Positions 52,001 through 61,309 of a stretch of 64,000 nucleotides of DNA are shown here, piece after piece; within the stretch, counting starts at the first letter, position 1; the number at the start of each line of letters is the position of its first letter. The notes under the pieces are model-generated. The model was given only the letters and a program-made list of their open reading frames with translations. It was not told where the DNA came from and searched no databases. The stretch comes from Oxytricha trifallax (Eukaryota > Ciliophora > Spirotrichea > Sporadotrichida > Oxytrichidae), in contig ARYC01017891.1 in NCBI GenBank assembly GCA_000711775.1, positions 1 to 64,000 of the forward strand, given 5' to 3'. The translations under genes were made by a program, and so were the position numbers.

Positions 52001-55000
52001 TTTGAATTTAAAATTATTAAACTGCCTCTTTACTGAGATCTTTGCAAGCCTAAAAGTATCAAGAGAAGAATTTAGAGTAAAAATCAAGGAAAATGAATTC
52101 CAAGGGACAATCCAACTCATAATCTAGTTGACCAAGTAACCATTTTTACTATCAATAATACGTTGATTATATTACATACCGTTTTAAGGAGCAGATCCTA
52201 ATTAAGTACATACTAATTGAAATTGAATAATATGAAACTATAACAGTAGAAATTGACGTCAATAAGCAAGATTCAAACCAAACTCTAAAAATTCTCTCCA
52301 TTTCAATATTAAAGGTTGACTTCCATAGGATGCACATATTTATACGTAAATATTTACAGAGCCATATAATTGAAGTCAATAAACTTAAACTTCAATATTA
52401 TTTCTTAGATCTGTAAACAAGAAGGAGTGAATGGATTATGCAATAAAAACCCCCAAAACCCCTTAGTGAGGTTTATAAGTGCTTTGATTAGTAGGGTAAA
52501 GTTGTGATTTTATTAGGGTTAGTAGAGAAAACGCAGGTTTAATGAGACTTTAATATATATTTAATGAGTGTTAGTTTAATTATATCACACGAATTTTACT
52601 TGCTTGTCTTAGTTGTATCTCTTGAATCTCGCTTTCTTAAGTGGTTCGAGTATATCGTCTAAGGATTGTCTTGGATATGCTGGAGCTCTTACTATTATCT
52701 TCTGTACAATCTTCTTTTCCTAGCATACATCATCTTATTTTATGTGCTTCTCAGCTAGATTTATTGATTATTTTCATATTTTGTATTAATGTAAGTCATG
52801 CTTTCCATATCGCTCTCTAATATTGTTGCAGCTAATGCCCAATCATCCCACTAAATAGAGCCATTAGTCTATTTCTCTCTGTTTGGGAAGTAACCTGGAG
52901 TACCAAGAACCTTTGCTAAGGTTACAATCTCTTATTTAGGCTCTATTAAAATCGATTACTACTACTTCTAAAGGGCAAAGGTTTAGCATATCATTTTTAG
53001 GCTTCAATTCTCTATGAAAGTATCCAAGCTCGAGAAGTTCCTAAACACCCTTTATCATATTAGATAGAATATCATTCAAGTCATCTGGGTATCTGTTTTA
53101 ATATAGATAATCTCAGAAAGTCATTTCAAACTTTCTTAACCTTAGTGCGATGAAACCAAACCCTAAAATAACACCATCTAGCTTGAGCAAAAGATTCTTG
53201 CAATATTTTTTCTAAGCCTCTCTAAGTACAATGTATTCGTTAGCAAACTCATTTTAATACTGCTCGTTTTTAAGGAGATAGCTGAAAGGATATACATTGT
53301 AGGCATAGTCATCAACCACTGTGAGTTTTGATTAAGCAGGTACGTTTATATGTAAGTAGTTTTCAATACAACTGCTAAGGTCTACTGCAAATGGCTCTCT
53401 CTTAAAAGCATGCTAAAAAGACATTACCACCAGGTTGATTCATTAATTCTATTCGCTTCTGCCTCTTGAGTTCTCCTGTTGTTCTTTTCAAGTTTCAAGA
53501 TTATTAGATTTTATTTTAGCGGGCACAAAGTGGTTATTTACCTATCTAGCAAGAATTAACTCTCAAATAAGTTACCTGAAAGAAATTTTTTCTTTGGTGT
53601 TCTTGGTACAATAAAAGAGGATTATTTGAGAGAAATTATAGAAGAAGCTCATAAGAAACGGTACTCTATTTCTCTTGAAGATTAAAAGAAGCAAGGAATA
53701 CTAATAAGCGAGACCTGGCTAGCAGAGCTTAAAAAGCATCCTTATCTCTCTATAAAGCTTTGATTTATAACTTTTTAGGGAAACCTGGAACTGGTATATT
53801 TCTAATGAAAGAGAATGCAAAGGTTAACAGAGAGAGAAAGTCTCAAACCATTCATTAAGTTAGCAAGAGACTTTATAATGAAGTTTAAAAGCCTGATGAA
53901 ATGAACATAGATGCTGGTGCTGGTACAAAGAGAAGAAACATGGGTCCTAGTAAAGCACCAGAGGAAGAAAAGAAAGAGAAGCCGAATCCATTTAAGAGTT
54001 CGTTTGAAATGTGAAATAATTCATTCATTTAAGTAACACTTATAAATAAAAATTCATTCTTCCTTTCCTTGCACATATCGTAGTCTAGTCTATACCCACT
54101 CTCTTGCAACTACTCTGTATTAAGACTACTGTGTCGATTGGTAGATCATGCATTAGGTGATAAAGCAAGAGTTTCTTGTAGTGAGTCTTAATCTAACCCC
54201 AATAGAATTCGATTCCATTAAACTGAGGACTCTAAGGAACGTTATACACAGGAAATATCTTTAACTATTTATAAGCTTTCTTAGATTCCTTAGTCTTATG
54301 AACTGAGAGGTTATCAACAAACAGGATGATCTCTTGATCGTTGTACTTATCTCTTAGCTTATGTAAGAACTCTATATACTGCTCTCGCTTAATAGAGCGA
54401 GGATGAATAACATAAGTTTCTAAGCCTGAATCTTCACTGATACCAGCCAAAATTGCGTGAGTGACAACCTTAACCTTTTAGTCATACACTTCTATATAAT
54501 CGTACTTCTTGTACCAAGACTTATTAATAAAGGTGTTGAACGTAAACACAGCTTCATCAGCGTGTATGAACTTGATGTTATTATCAATAGACCTCTGCAT
54601 TTAATCATATATATAGTTTAAATTATTACTATAAAATGGCAGCAGACTGGAAAAGTCAATCACTCTCTTCACTCTGGTGAAAGTCTTGAAGGTAATACCA
54701 TTCCTTCAATAAATATTTGCGATAGTCTATGGTGAGATACGCATGTCAGGAAACTTGCGATGAAACATCACAGCTCGCTAGTCAAGTGGGAAATGTGCCC
54801 AATACTTAAGAGTCTTAGAATCGCAGAGATATTCAATATGCTGCTAAGAGAACTTTTATTTTCTTACAGGATGTTATCAAGAACCAGAATTGAAATGCTA
54901 AACAGCTAGCAAGCAGTGATACCTTACAGTTGAAGCACTCTTACACAATAGCTTTGCAATCGCACAATAATTCATCGCTGCTTTGAGTTAGTCCATATTA

Positions 55001-57871
55001 ATACTCGCACCATATCTAAGCATAAGCAGTAAATCTTCATATTTCTCATCATAAATATACCCCAAAAATCGCTAATTTCTATTTCTCATTTTGCAAACTG
55101 GCCTAATTTCTCTACTAACCCTAATAAAACCCCAACTTTACCCTACTAATCCAAGCACTTATAAACTTACTAAGGGATTTTGGGGTTTTGAATGTATGGA
55201 GTTCAAGCACAAAAATTGATTCAAAGCTTTAGAAATAAAGAAGATTTGCACCGCTACGTGGTACATCAAGGTAAAGAATTAATAGAAATTAATATTTTTA
55301 TTATGTAGTTAATTTGTTCCTGCCAACGATCAAAGTCACTTAAATTTAATTTATAATAGCGATACTCTTTGAAGAGAAGGCATTTACAACATAGGATGTA
55401 AAGTTTGCAGAAATTCAAAAATTAACCTGAAATCTCATAGAGTAATTTCTATGATAATGTTATGAATGACCCAGAGGTTCGGAATCCCTGCCTTCTAAGA
55501 AGCAGTTGTCAAATAAATTACCTGAAAGAAACTATTTTTTGTCATTCTTGCGACAATCAAAGGAGATTACTTGAAAGAAATTCTTATTGAATCTCATTAT
55601 AAAAAGTTATGGCATTCTCCAGAAGACTAAAATAAATAAGGAATAAAGCTTAGTGAGAGCTGGCTTTCAAAGCTACAAAACCACCCTTGTATATCAAGTA
55701 AGATTTGAAGCTTAACTCTTTAGAAAAATCTGGAACTGGTATATCCTTGATGAAGAAATAGAGCAAGACTGATAAAGAGCGAAAATCGCTTGCATGAAGT
55801 TAGTAAGAGACTTTATTCAAATATTTTGACAACAGATCAAATGAACTAGATGCAAGAGTTGGCAGCAAGAGAATTACTAATTAGGAGCAGAGCAACAAGA
55901 AGAAGAAAAGAAAGAGAGCCTGCTCCAACGAAAGAATTTTAAATGTGATAAATACATTCATAAACTTAAGTTTTTAACTTATTTATATACATGCACTCTC
56001 CCTTCTTAAGCACAAATTTATGGCAACTAGTTATCGTCTCTCTTAGCTTTATTTTAATAACGTCGACTGTACCGATACGTAGGTCATGCATCATATGGTA
56101 TAGCAGCAGTTTTATAATGGTCTTTTATTATACTTCAGTAAGATTTAATTCTATTAAACTGATGACTCTAAGGTACTTTCAACAGTTCATAACACTTCCT
56201 TGTTTCTTTGTCTCGTGAACAGATAGATTATCAACGATTATTATTATCTCTTATCCAAGGTACTTCTCTCTCAGCTGCTATAAAAACATAATATATTGCT
56301 CTGTATTAATTGGTCAAGGATAAATAATATAAGTTTATAAACCAGCATCATCCTTAATATGTCCAGGAATTTTTATAGTTTATACCTTGACTTTCTACTT
56401 ACATTCTTTTATATTTCTATGTCTCTTATACCAATACTTCTACACGAAAGTATTGAAGGCAAACACAGCCTGTCACCATGTATAAACATAATATTATTCT
56501 ATTAAGCTCTCGGCTTTAATTATAAATATAATTTAGGTTATTTTATAAAATTGAAAGTGAAATTAATTACTCCCAAGATAAGATTTACACCTTTGTAAGA
56601 TACACCATATAGTTTATTAATGTTTATAACAGATTGTGCTGATCTTCAACTCATGGAACTGGTGGGGAAACCTAGAAACCCGTTGACCGAGAGAGAAGTA
56701 AGGCTAATACCAAAATGTTTTTCGTGATAATATAGTCAATATTTTTCTATAGAAAAATTAGCTTCCTCTTAGTCTTAGAATTAGCTATTATTGCTTTAAT
56801 TAGACAGCTATCACAGTGAGAGAAAACAGTTGATGGACTTCTTTAAGAAAGAATAGTGCAATAGACATATAGTTAAGTACTGGTTTGTGCTTATTCACTG
56901 TATATATCTTATCCGTAGTGCATTTTAAACACTAAACCTATTTATTCATCATCATAAATAGACCCCAAAATCTTTTTATTGTTGTCTCAAACATAATTAA
57001 TAACCCTTAACAAATTCCCTACTAATTAAAGCACTTTATAAACCTCATTAAGGGGTTTTGGGATTTATAATAAATAAGAAATTAATTTAGCTTTCATTTC
57101 GATCTTCAAATCATATACTAATGCTTCCTCTGAACAAGCATAGGGATGTCACATAAATTGTAGGTCAGTCAGCTGAGTTTAAAATGTAAGTACTTATACT
57201 ATTGGAGTGGGCTGATAATTAAAGGATTCTCTACGATTGATGAGCAACTAGAAATGGGTCTGAATTCCTGACTTTAAGAAGTGTAATTATAAATTCAGAC
57301 AAAGGAAGATCTCAATAGAATAAAACAATTTAGTGAAATTCTTACCCAACCAATGGATTTTAGTAATCAGGTTCCAACAGCGAAATACAAGGATATATTC
57401 TTTTAAAATGGAAATGTGAATATTTTTCTCAATTTACAGGCAACTTTATCTATAAAATTAATGTTTATGAACCATAATAGTTATTCTGAGGTTTAAATTT
57501 CCTCTCTTTAAATTATGGATTAGCAACTCAATTAATTTTCTCCTCTAAAACAATTTCTTTTTATTTTTTTAGTTTTAAATAGTTATAATTTAAATTTAAT
57601 TTGAGTTCCTCACCAACTAATATCTTTACATCACAGATACTATCAACGTTATAAAGTAAGCGAAGAGTCCTATCCGAGTCAATATAGTTACTATTCCTCC
57701 AAACAGTGACTTAAATTACCATAGAATTTATGAATAACAATAAAACGTAATTTAAATAGAATAATAATCTTATCCCTTAATAAATTGAGGAGAATTGTTG
57801 TATTTTAAGCTTATTGGGTGTCCAAATGAATCTTTTGATCTCACCCATTTTTATAGATTTTTTCGATACAT
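34017..57871 (-). CDS. Gene 4: ciliate multi-pass membrane protein, germline precursor swollen by insertions
   Basis: The start ATG is at 57869-57871 (MYRKNLQKWVRSKDSFGHPI), with the first membrane block at 57600-57740 (FGGIVTILTRIGLFAYF). The next blocks lie beyond a 7.6-kb insertion: TVLTKDNFDVS at about 49880, KVTQIPVEICREDRF at 49380-49450, NFNIVVKGSYASNEGSLLRF at 48060-48180, RSTLSRIRNELQEGLGNRF at about 47960-48010, MDTTFLKQYFEEKDFD at 42340-42400 and PIKSTLYNQQHTFYN at 41640-41702 (split by palindrome P4). They are followed by YLTKNYVELED at 39910-39960, MDLTFFMSDKQ and the second membrane block at 38190-38450 (ISNIGGFMTIV). Tail blocks are at 37400-37440, 36670-36740, 34640-35780 (cut by two MITEs) and 34017-34110, ending in TGA at 34017-34019. 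Every block aligns with gene 3 in the same order. Confidence 0.82.
34699..35117. mobile_element. MITE family M1, copy in coding block of gene 4 (left)
   Basis: A 419-bp element, ends GGAAGGTTTTTTGCCCC and CAGTAAACTTCCCCCCGCATCA, more diverged than the other copies. It is flanked by a perfect 9-bp repeat, CTACATTTA (34690-34698 and 35118-35126). The same coding sequence is uninterrupted in genes 3 and 5 (YLRQMQ followed by IKS or LKS). Removing the element and one repeat copy restores that frame in gene 4. Confidence 0.85.
35181..35614. mobile_element. MITE family M1, copy in coding block of gene 4 (right)
   Basis: A 434-bp element with ends GGGGGAGGTTTCCTGACTC and GGGGGCAGGAAACTTCCCCC. It is flanked by GAATTTTC (35173-35180) and GAATTTAC (35615-35622), an 8-bp duplication with one difference. 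It sits about 55 bp from the neighbouring copy, in the same block that reads straight through in genes 3 and 5. Additional copies of the GGAAGTTTCCTGC motif lie just inside its left end. Confidence 0.83.
39526..39861 (+). CDS. Unrecognised plus-strand coding island inside gene 4
   Basis: The ATG at 39526 opens a frame that stays protein-like for about 112 codons: MDNIAVFPITIQEAQSVDTG, VLPFYVIPSLGSVFYTRSIQ, FEIFRALTCQLTQCFETPT and IIPPTIWKVGSKLFMFYLEK. Composition drops back to AT-rich at about 39865. The frame stays open beyond that, but the sequence is then no longer protein-like and overlaps a gene 4 block on the other strand. It lies in a gene 4 spacer, antisense to the gene. It may be an MDS of another chromosome, whose pointer would be near 39865, or a germline-limited gene. 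No homolog is known to me. Confidence 0.55.
40846..40945 (+). other. Possible structured RNA or small hairpin element
   Basis: An outer stem CTTTTA...TAAGCGAA pairs with TTCGCTTA...TAAAGAG, enclosing a second hairpin (ATCCCTATGAAGGGGT) and a GC-richer core. It lies in a gene 4 spacer. It does not match a tRNA or a ribozyme I can name, and could be a small palindromic repeat. Confidence 0.3.
41702..42344. mobile_element. Long foldback element P4, inserted in a coding block of gene 4
   Basis: Arms of about 270 bp, nearly identical, are inverted around a loop at about 41975-42065. The flanking gene 4 sequence reads FEEKDFD on one side and PIKSTLYNQQH on the other. In gene 3 the two are contiguous (FEDPIKSSIYNEQH), so the element split a coding block. 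Target duplication is not resolved. Each arm has an ORF reading outward from an ATG near the loop (42121 plus, 41929 minus; MDAKSQYRVSKDSNICILSF), open to the end of the arm. Terminal sequences are unlike P1-P3. Confidence 0.8.
42121..42344 (+). CDS. Outward ORF in right arm of palindrome P4
   Basis: It opens at the ATG at 42121 (MDAKSQYRVSKDSNICILSF, then DNNLTITLALQIKTFYKLM) and stays open past the end of the arm. The mirrored ORF starts at 41929 on the minus strand and differs by only a few residues. Unknown product; moderate evidence only. Confidence 0.3.
42984..43356 (-). CDS. Intron-bearing gene in left arm of P6
   Basis: This mirrors the right-arm gene: ATG at 43354-43356, a 34-nt intron at 43265-43298 and TGA at 42984-42986, giving 112 codons after splicing. 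See the right-arm entry for content. Both copies appear undamaged. Confidence 0.6.
43428..43800 (+). CDS. Intron-bearing gene in right arm of P6
   Basis: The ATG at 43428 starts MKNICENCDVNVTQQQKVI, interrupted by a 34-nt segment (43486-43519) that begins GTAAAAT and ends TTTTTTACAG. Removing it restores a frame FVGHVQQYTVSYGSSESNDE, then SRRFTKISYRNMSTDLSDTT and EENRDERANNTAIEDGLKP, to the TGA at 43798-43800. This makes 112 codons in total. A short intron with canonical borders whose removal joins two coding-like frames is good evidence of a real gene. CENC could be half of a metal site. The family is unknown; it may be a captured host gene. Confidence 0.65.
45144..45916 (+). pseudogene. TBE B 22-kDa protein gene, frameshifted
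   Basis: The ATG at 45144 (MESMNDAIKSVQAQELIQRF) reads well for about 120 codons (FLPTMEGTKISFLRGILCEE). A shift near 45510 then takes it out of frame relative to the D copy (there FGVLGTIKEDYL). The homologous tail resumes (YTISSEDKEK, later MNIDAGAASKRRN) to the TGA at 45914-45916. The unshifted part is longer than in TBE C. Confidence 0.85.
45926..46985 (-). pseudogene. TBE B 42-kDa transposase gene, decayed
   Basis: Homologous along its length to the transposases of A and D, ending in a TGA at 45926-45928. The second catalytic block is preserved as EIILFVDKLSVHKTK, so the Asp lost in copy A is present here. The start region near 46985 is degraded and I could not confirm an ATG. Other breaks are likely. 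Confidence 0.8.
47210..47653. mobile_element. MITE family M1, copy near TBE B
   Basis: A 444-bp element with ends GGGGGGAGTTTCTTGCGC and TTGCCAGGAAATTTCCCCC, and a second inward motif TTTTTCCTGGCAAG at the left. The AT-rich interior has no ORF. The target duplication is not clear. It lies in a gene 4 spacer just beyond the right end of TBE B. Confidence 0.75.
48269..48540. mobile_element. Small MITE with 50-bp terminal inverted repeats
   Basis: The ends match over about 52 bp as inverted copies (AATTAAAACCCCATTA, CAATTAAGAACGAAGATTAG, GAGTT), with three or four differences. The element is about 270 bp in all and its middle is unrelated. It lies in gene 4 directly next to the coding block at 48060-48180. 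Confidence 0.8.
48967..49163. mobile_element. MITE family M2, copy 1
   Basis: A 197-bp element with inverted ends of about 30 bp: GGGAACAAAATTTTACCTGG then ACTTTACTAT, and the near complement on the right. A relative with the same CTGGACTTTACTATT core ends lies at 61.15-61.30 kb. It lies in a gene 4 spacer. Confidence 0.75.
50170..52010 (-). pseudogene. TBE C zinc finger/kinase gene, decayed and split by a MITE
   Basis: This is recognisable from similarity to TBE A and B. Kinase C-lobe sequence lies at 50230-50620, N-lobe pieces at 50640-51000 and zinc finger pieces at 51100-51330. The M1 MITE follows, then the remaining N-terminal part at 51780-52000. Numerous small changes break the frame. 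Confidence 0.8.
51337..51770. mobile_element. MITE family M1, copy inside TBE C
   Basis: About 434 bp, with ends GGTGGAATGTTTCCTGCCC and GGGCAGGAAACTTCCCCCCC. AATTT lies on both sides; comparison with TBE B (GTTTATATAGGAATTCATT) shows this is an insertion in the zinc finger gene. An inner copy of the motif (CTTCCGAAGGGGCTG) resembles that of the 35.2-kb copy, so those two are close. Confidence 0.8.
52590..53500 (-). pseudogene. TBE D kinase gene fragment
   Basis: Homologous to the kinase half of the 57-kDa protein. The catalytic loop reads GYFHRELKPKN, with Glu in place of the catalytic Asp seen in TBE A (HRDLKPEN). The zinc finger half is deleted. Confidence 0.8.
53540..54014 (+). pseudogene. 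TBE D 22-kDa gene, 3' half only
   Basis: It reads NKLPERNFFFGVLGTIKEDY, then KKRYSISLEDQKKQGILISE and MNIDAGAGTKRRNMGPSKAP, to the TGA at 54012-54014. The tail sequence is better preserved than in A, B or C and serves as reference for them. The 5' half is lost in the internal deletion. Confidence 0.85.
54025..55089 (-). CDS. TBE D 42-kDa DDE transposase
   Basis: The ATG at 55087-55089 (MRNRNQRFLGYIYDEKYEDL) opens about 354 codons to a TGA at 54025-54027. The HTH-like part is AIAKLLCKSASTVRYHCLL. The catalytic region includes MAGISEDSGLETYVIHPRSI followed by EIILFVDNLSVHKTKESKKA, with the Asp of VDN present. This is the most intact-looking transposase in the window, although TBE D is otherwise deleted. 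I did not verify every codon, so a small shift around 54650 is possible. Confidence 0.85.
55950..56990 (-). pseudogene. TBE C transposase gene, decayed
   Basis: Aligned by similarity with copies A, B and D (for example FVDN-like codons around 56220-56240 and the HTH part around 56830-56900). Many small changes disrupt it. Confidence 0.8.
57146..57603 (+). CDS. Unrecognised plus-strand coding island next to TBE C
   Basis: The ATG at 57146 gives MSHKLQVSQLSLKCKYLYYW and GFSTIDEQLEMGLNS, then TGA at 57269. The same frame continues in protein-like style (LQEVQLQIQTKEDLNRIKQF, then SEILTQPMDFSNQVPTAKYK) to about 57430 and stays open to 57603. The inner TGA is where a tryptophan would fit. It lies in the insertion of gene 4 that is bounded by ATCTTTACA, opposite in strand to gene 4. 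It could be the gene of the element that first inserted there, a germline-limited gene, or a relic. Confidence 0.45.
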
Positions 57872-58981
57872 TACCATTCTTTAAAACTTGTAAATATTAT
57901 AACTTTATTAAATCTATCAAAATCCTTTGAGGGGAAAAGCATTTTCGTAATTTTATTAAATTAACTAAAAATATATAAAATTACTTAATTTTTCTAGTTT
58001 TGTTTTAACTTGTTTAATCATTAATTAAATAGTATATATTGTTTTATTGTCAAAATTAATCATATATATATATATAAACATAAATATGTTTTTTTTTCTT
58101 TAATTACCTGAATCAATGTTAAGATATTTCAATACACTAAAAATAGTTAAAAAATAAAAAATATTTGTCTAAAGAAAACCTTCCCCTTCCAAATTACTTA
58201 ATTTATGACCACATAACACGTAATTATATTATTAATAATCGCTTTTTCTTTATACAAAAACTACAATTCATTTTTAATTAATTACTTTAATATACAACCT
58301 GATCTAATATATTCAAAATTCAATCTATTAATATTTTAATATTCAATTTTAATATTTAAAAACCCATATTTATTTTGATTAAAGTATTTTAGTTATTTTG
58401 ATTTAAATTTTTTTAGGTATTTTGATTGGAAATCTATATTTAATTTACCAAAATACTGGAGATTATGATTTTTCCTGATATAAAATTTAATAAGTTTTTT
58501 AATATTTTTTGCCAAAGTTTTTAGTTAACTTCAATAAGTAGTCTATATGCTGATGGAGTTTATAAAAGTTAAAGTTTATTAAATATAAAAGTCAAGAGAG
58601 AAAGATTAAAGTAGTGATATTTAAAATTCTCATTTATTGTCATAACCTACTGCATATTTCAAATTAAACAGAAATATTTCTAATTAAAATTAATATTAAA
58701 CTTAATATTTAAAATTGTTAAAGATTAAGACAATTTTGAATCTATGAAATAATAAATTGTCATTTTTATAAAAGGATTTATTGATTAAAATATAGTAAAA
58801 TTTATTTTTAGCACAGGATCTCTAATACTTTTATAATTCTATATGTTAAATTATAAAATTTACCATATATAAGTTGTATAATGTAAAAAAGTAAATTAAA
58901 AAACAACAAATCTCTTATATTCTATTTTATTACCGCCTTATTTTAATATTTTTTCTTTTTTATATCAATAATTCAAATCAG

Positions 58982-60390
58982 TCACTTGACCAAACAATGA
59001 TTTATTTATGATTTTAATAAGTTAAATTTATTTATATTGATTTGTAATACCTCTATTAAGTTGCCTCCTTTAATTTATCTTTTAAAATATTTTTTTTACT
59101 TCCAGCCAAAATTTAGGTATTATTTTGATCAATTTCCTTTTCTTTTTATCTCTAAATAATTTAATGGAATAACTTCTAAGGTTCGTTTTCAATTACAATT
59201 TCTTAATTATTATCGTTTTAAAATTCAAAGTATTATTAGTTAATTTGTCATAAGTTATAAAATAAGGTAATCTAATTTAAAATGAATTTTATTTAAAATA
59301 AACCTTATTAAGGGTATAATGAGGTTTTATATTTAAATAGATTTGAAATATTATAAATCTTTAAATTACAGTGAATTCAATCATTTGTATTTAATTTTCT
59401 AGAAACTACACCTTTAATTAAATAATTTAAAATTAAAAGTTTTAATTATCTTAAATTTTCTTTCCCAATAGATTTTCCTCATTGCTTTGGTTCTGAGTAT
59501 TATCTATAGTAATTTATTTTTAAGTTTTCATTTTATCTGGATATAAAACATTTAAAACCTTTTTATTAATATATTGGATATAAGTTTTTGAGAATTCTCT
59601 TATCCACTTTATCATGAATAGATTTAATCTACATCTATCTCAAATATATCAAAAGCTATCTCTCATTAACTTTATTCTCAATTTTCTTAATAGATTTAAC
59701 TTTCCCAACATCCTTTTCGATTCTTAAAACATTCTATTTCATGAATGGAAGTAAGTATTTCTGATATTTTGCGATATTTACCTTATTTTATAACTTTGAC
59801 TAGTTCAAAATGTTCAAAATGTTTAAGATATCAAATGATTTTATAAATAAATATTTACTTATATCATAAAATTTTATACAAATAACTATATATTAAGTGA
59901 AATTAAAAGTATTTTTACTACCTATATTTATCAAATTATTTTTCTAATTTCTTAATTCCTTTATTCAAAAGTTATACCTATGATTTAATTTTTGACTAGG
60001 AAGTGTTTTACTTCTTCCAAAACACTAATATAAAAGAATAAAATAAATAATTTATATTTCTAATTTTGAAAGTTTTGATTTAATTATTATTAAAGAATAA
60101 AAGTTTTGTAAATGAATAATTAATATAATTTGACTTGAGGATAAAGATATATTACTTAATATCCTCCTAGATTACTTTTTTTTACAAACTTAATATTAAT
60201 AATTACTGTAAGACAAAAATTTATATATATTTATTTTTTCTTAAGTTATACTCACCAAATTTTTAGTGTAATAATTTAATTTATATTTCTAGAAATCAAT
60301 TTTAAAACTGTTATAGCGTCATAAGATTAATTTTAAATGGTTGAAGCCTCTAGATATATTAGTGTAATAAGTGCACTTAATTAATCTTAT
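58982..60390 (-). CDS. Gene 5: 3' part of a further paralog
   Basis: Tail blocks collinear with genes 3 and 4 are present: 60310-60375 (HLLHQYIQRLQPFKINLMTL); 59571-59840, an unbroken block (DILNILNILNQSKLQNKVNI, then YLRQMQIKSIHDKVDKRILK); and 58982-59090 (KGGNLIEVLQINI), ending at the TGA at 58982-58984. The 59.6-59.8 kb block is the uninterrupted reference for the one cut by two MITEs in gene 4. Its upstream membrane blocks were not found with confidence. The large ORF at 63.0-63.6 kb may belong to it. Confidence 0.75.
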
Positions 60391-60399
60391 TCTTTTGAA

Positions 60400-61140
60400 T
60401 ATCATCTCTTACTAATTCTCCAGACACATCATTTAGAATAATTACAATTCTTTTACTTCTATAATAAAATTAATTTAATTTATAATATATAGATTATTCA
60501 AAGAAATATCTAAATTAGTGTAACCAATATCATCAGACTTATAAAATTAAGATTTTTGTAAATTTTAGTTTTTCCTTTGATACCCTACAATTTTAATTTC
60601 GCTTAAATTTTCATTGATTAAAGATATGTTTGACAATATGCGTCAGTGATTATTGATTAATTTCATTAAATAAATATTTAATATAAATTATTAAAAATTT
60701 ATTTCATATAAAGTTTTTAAATTGAAATTAAATTTACTTAATTATATTTTAAGTGTCATAATTTATCACTAAATTAATTATTTTATAGAGCTTAATTTAA
60801 AATACAGATAAATAATTCATAATAATTTTTTAGCATAATTGTTTTACAATAAAAATATACATTATAGAATTGTGAATTATACTTTAATGTTAAATTATTC
60901 ATCAAATTATTTTTTCAATAATTATTCTTTCCTTTATAAGAAAAAATATTTTAAATTAATTTTTAATTGTTAACTGCAATAAATATTTATAATTATTAAT
61001 AAAATGTATGTTTTTCATATTATTTTCTATAATTGTTGGAATGTATTTGAATTTGCATAATTAAATATTCTTATATAATTATAATAATTTAAATTCGTGG
61101 TATTTATTTTTTTTGAAACCAAGACAAAATGGAGCTTTTT
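60400..61140. other. AT-rich DNA, no feature seen
   Basis: Probably spacer upstream of the recognised gene 5 blocks. No coding-like frame or repeat ends noticed. Confidence 0.4.
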
Positions 61141-61149
61141 CGATAAAGA

Positions 61150-61300
61150 ATTCAAAAAAAGCTGGACTTTACTATTGACGCTCTTTAATTTTGGTATTAA
61201 GATGAACTAAATAAATCACTCTAACTGAACTAGATTAATTTAGATTTGAGGATGCGATAGAGGGGTACCACCAATAGTAAAGTCCAGTTGATTTAGAGTT
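61150..61300. mobile_element. MITE family M2, copy 2
   Basis: Inverted ends share CTGGACTTTACTATTG (61162 onward) and CAATAGTAAAGTCCAG (to about 61287) with the copy at 48.97 kb. The inverted similarity fades outward into TTCAAA/TTTGAA-type sequence. Middle and outer ends differ from copy 1. Confidence 0.7.
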
Positions 61301-61309
61301 TTCTTTCAA

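Larger units (their letters stand above)
52445..55190. mobile_element. TBE D: internally deleted TBE nested in TBE C
   Basis: The left end AAAAACCCCCAAAACCCC and right end GGGATTTTGGGGTTTTG are flanked by AAT (52442-52444 and 55191-55193). At 2746 bp it is about 1.4 kb short of TBE A. The zinc finger part and the first half of the 22-kDa gene are missing, joined near 53500-53545. The transposase and both ends remain. It has the same orientation as its host TBE C. Confidence 0.93.
52418..55948 (+). pseudogene. TBE C 22-kDa gene, split by TBE D
   Basis: The first codons (around 52420-52444) stop at the left end of TBE D and resume at 55194 (GVQAQKLIQSFRNKEDLHRY). The tail with GAAARE-like sequence ends near 55946-55948. 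The start codon region is already altered and several shifts are present, so the gene was probably dead before or soon after TBE D arrived. Confidence 0.82.
50010..57068. mobile_element. TBE C: decayed telomere-bearing element holding TBE D and a MITE
   Basis: The left end (AAAACCTCCAAAAGTC) and right end (GGGGTTTTGGGATTTAT) are mutated C4A4 repeats, with AAT at 50008-50010 and 57069-57071. Gene order is as in TBE A. TBE D sits in the 22-kDa gene and an M1 MITE in the zinc finger gene. Many changes in all three genes make it the oldest-looking of the four TBEs. It lies inside a longer gene 4 insertion bounded by ATCTTTACA. Confidence 0.9.
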
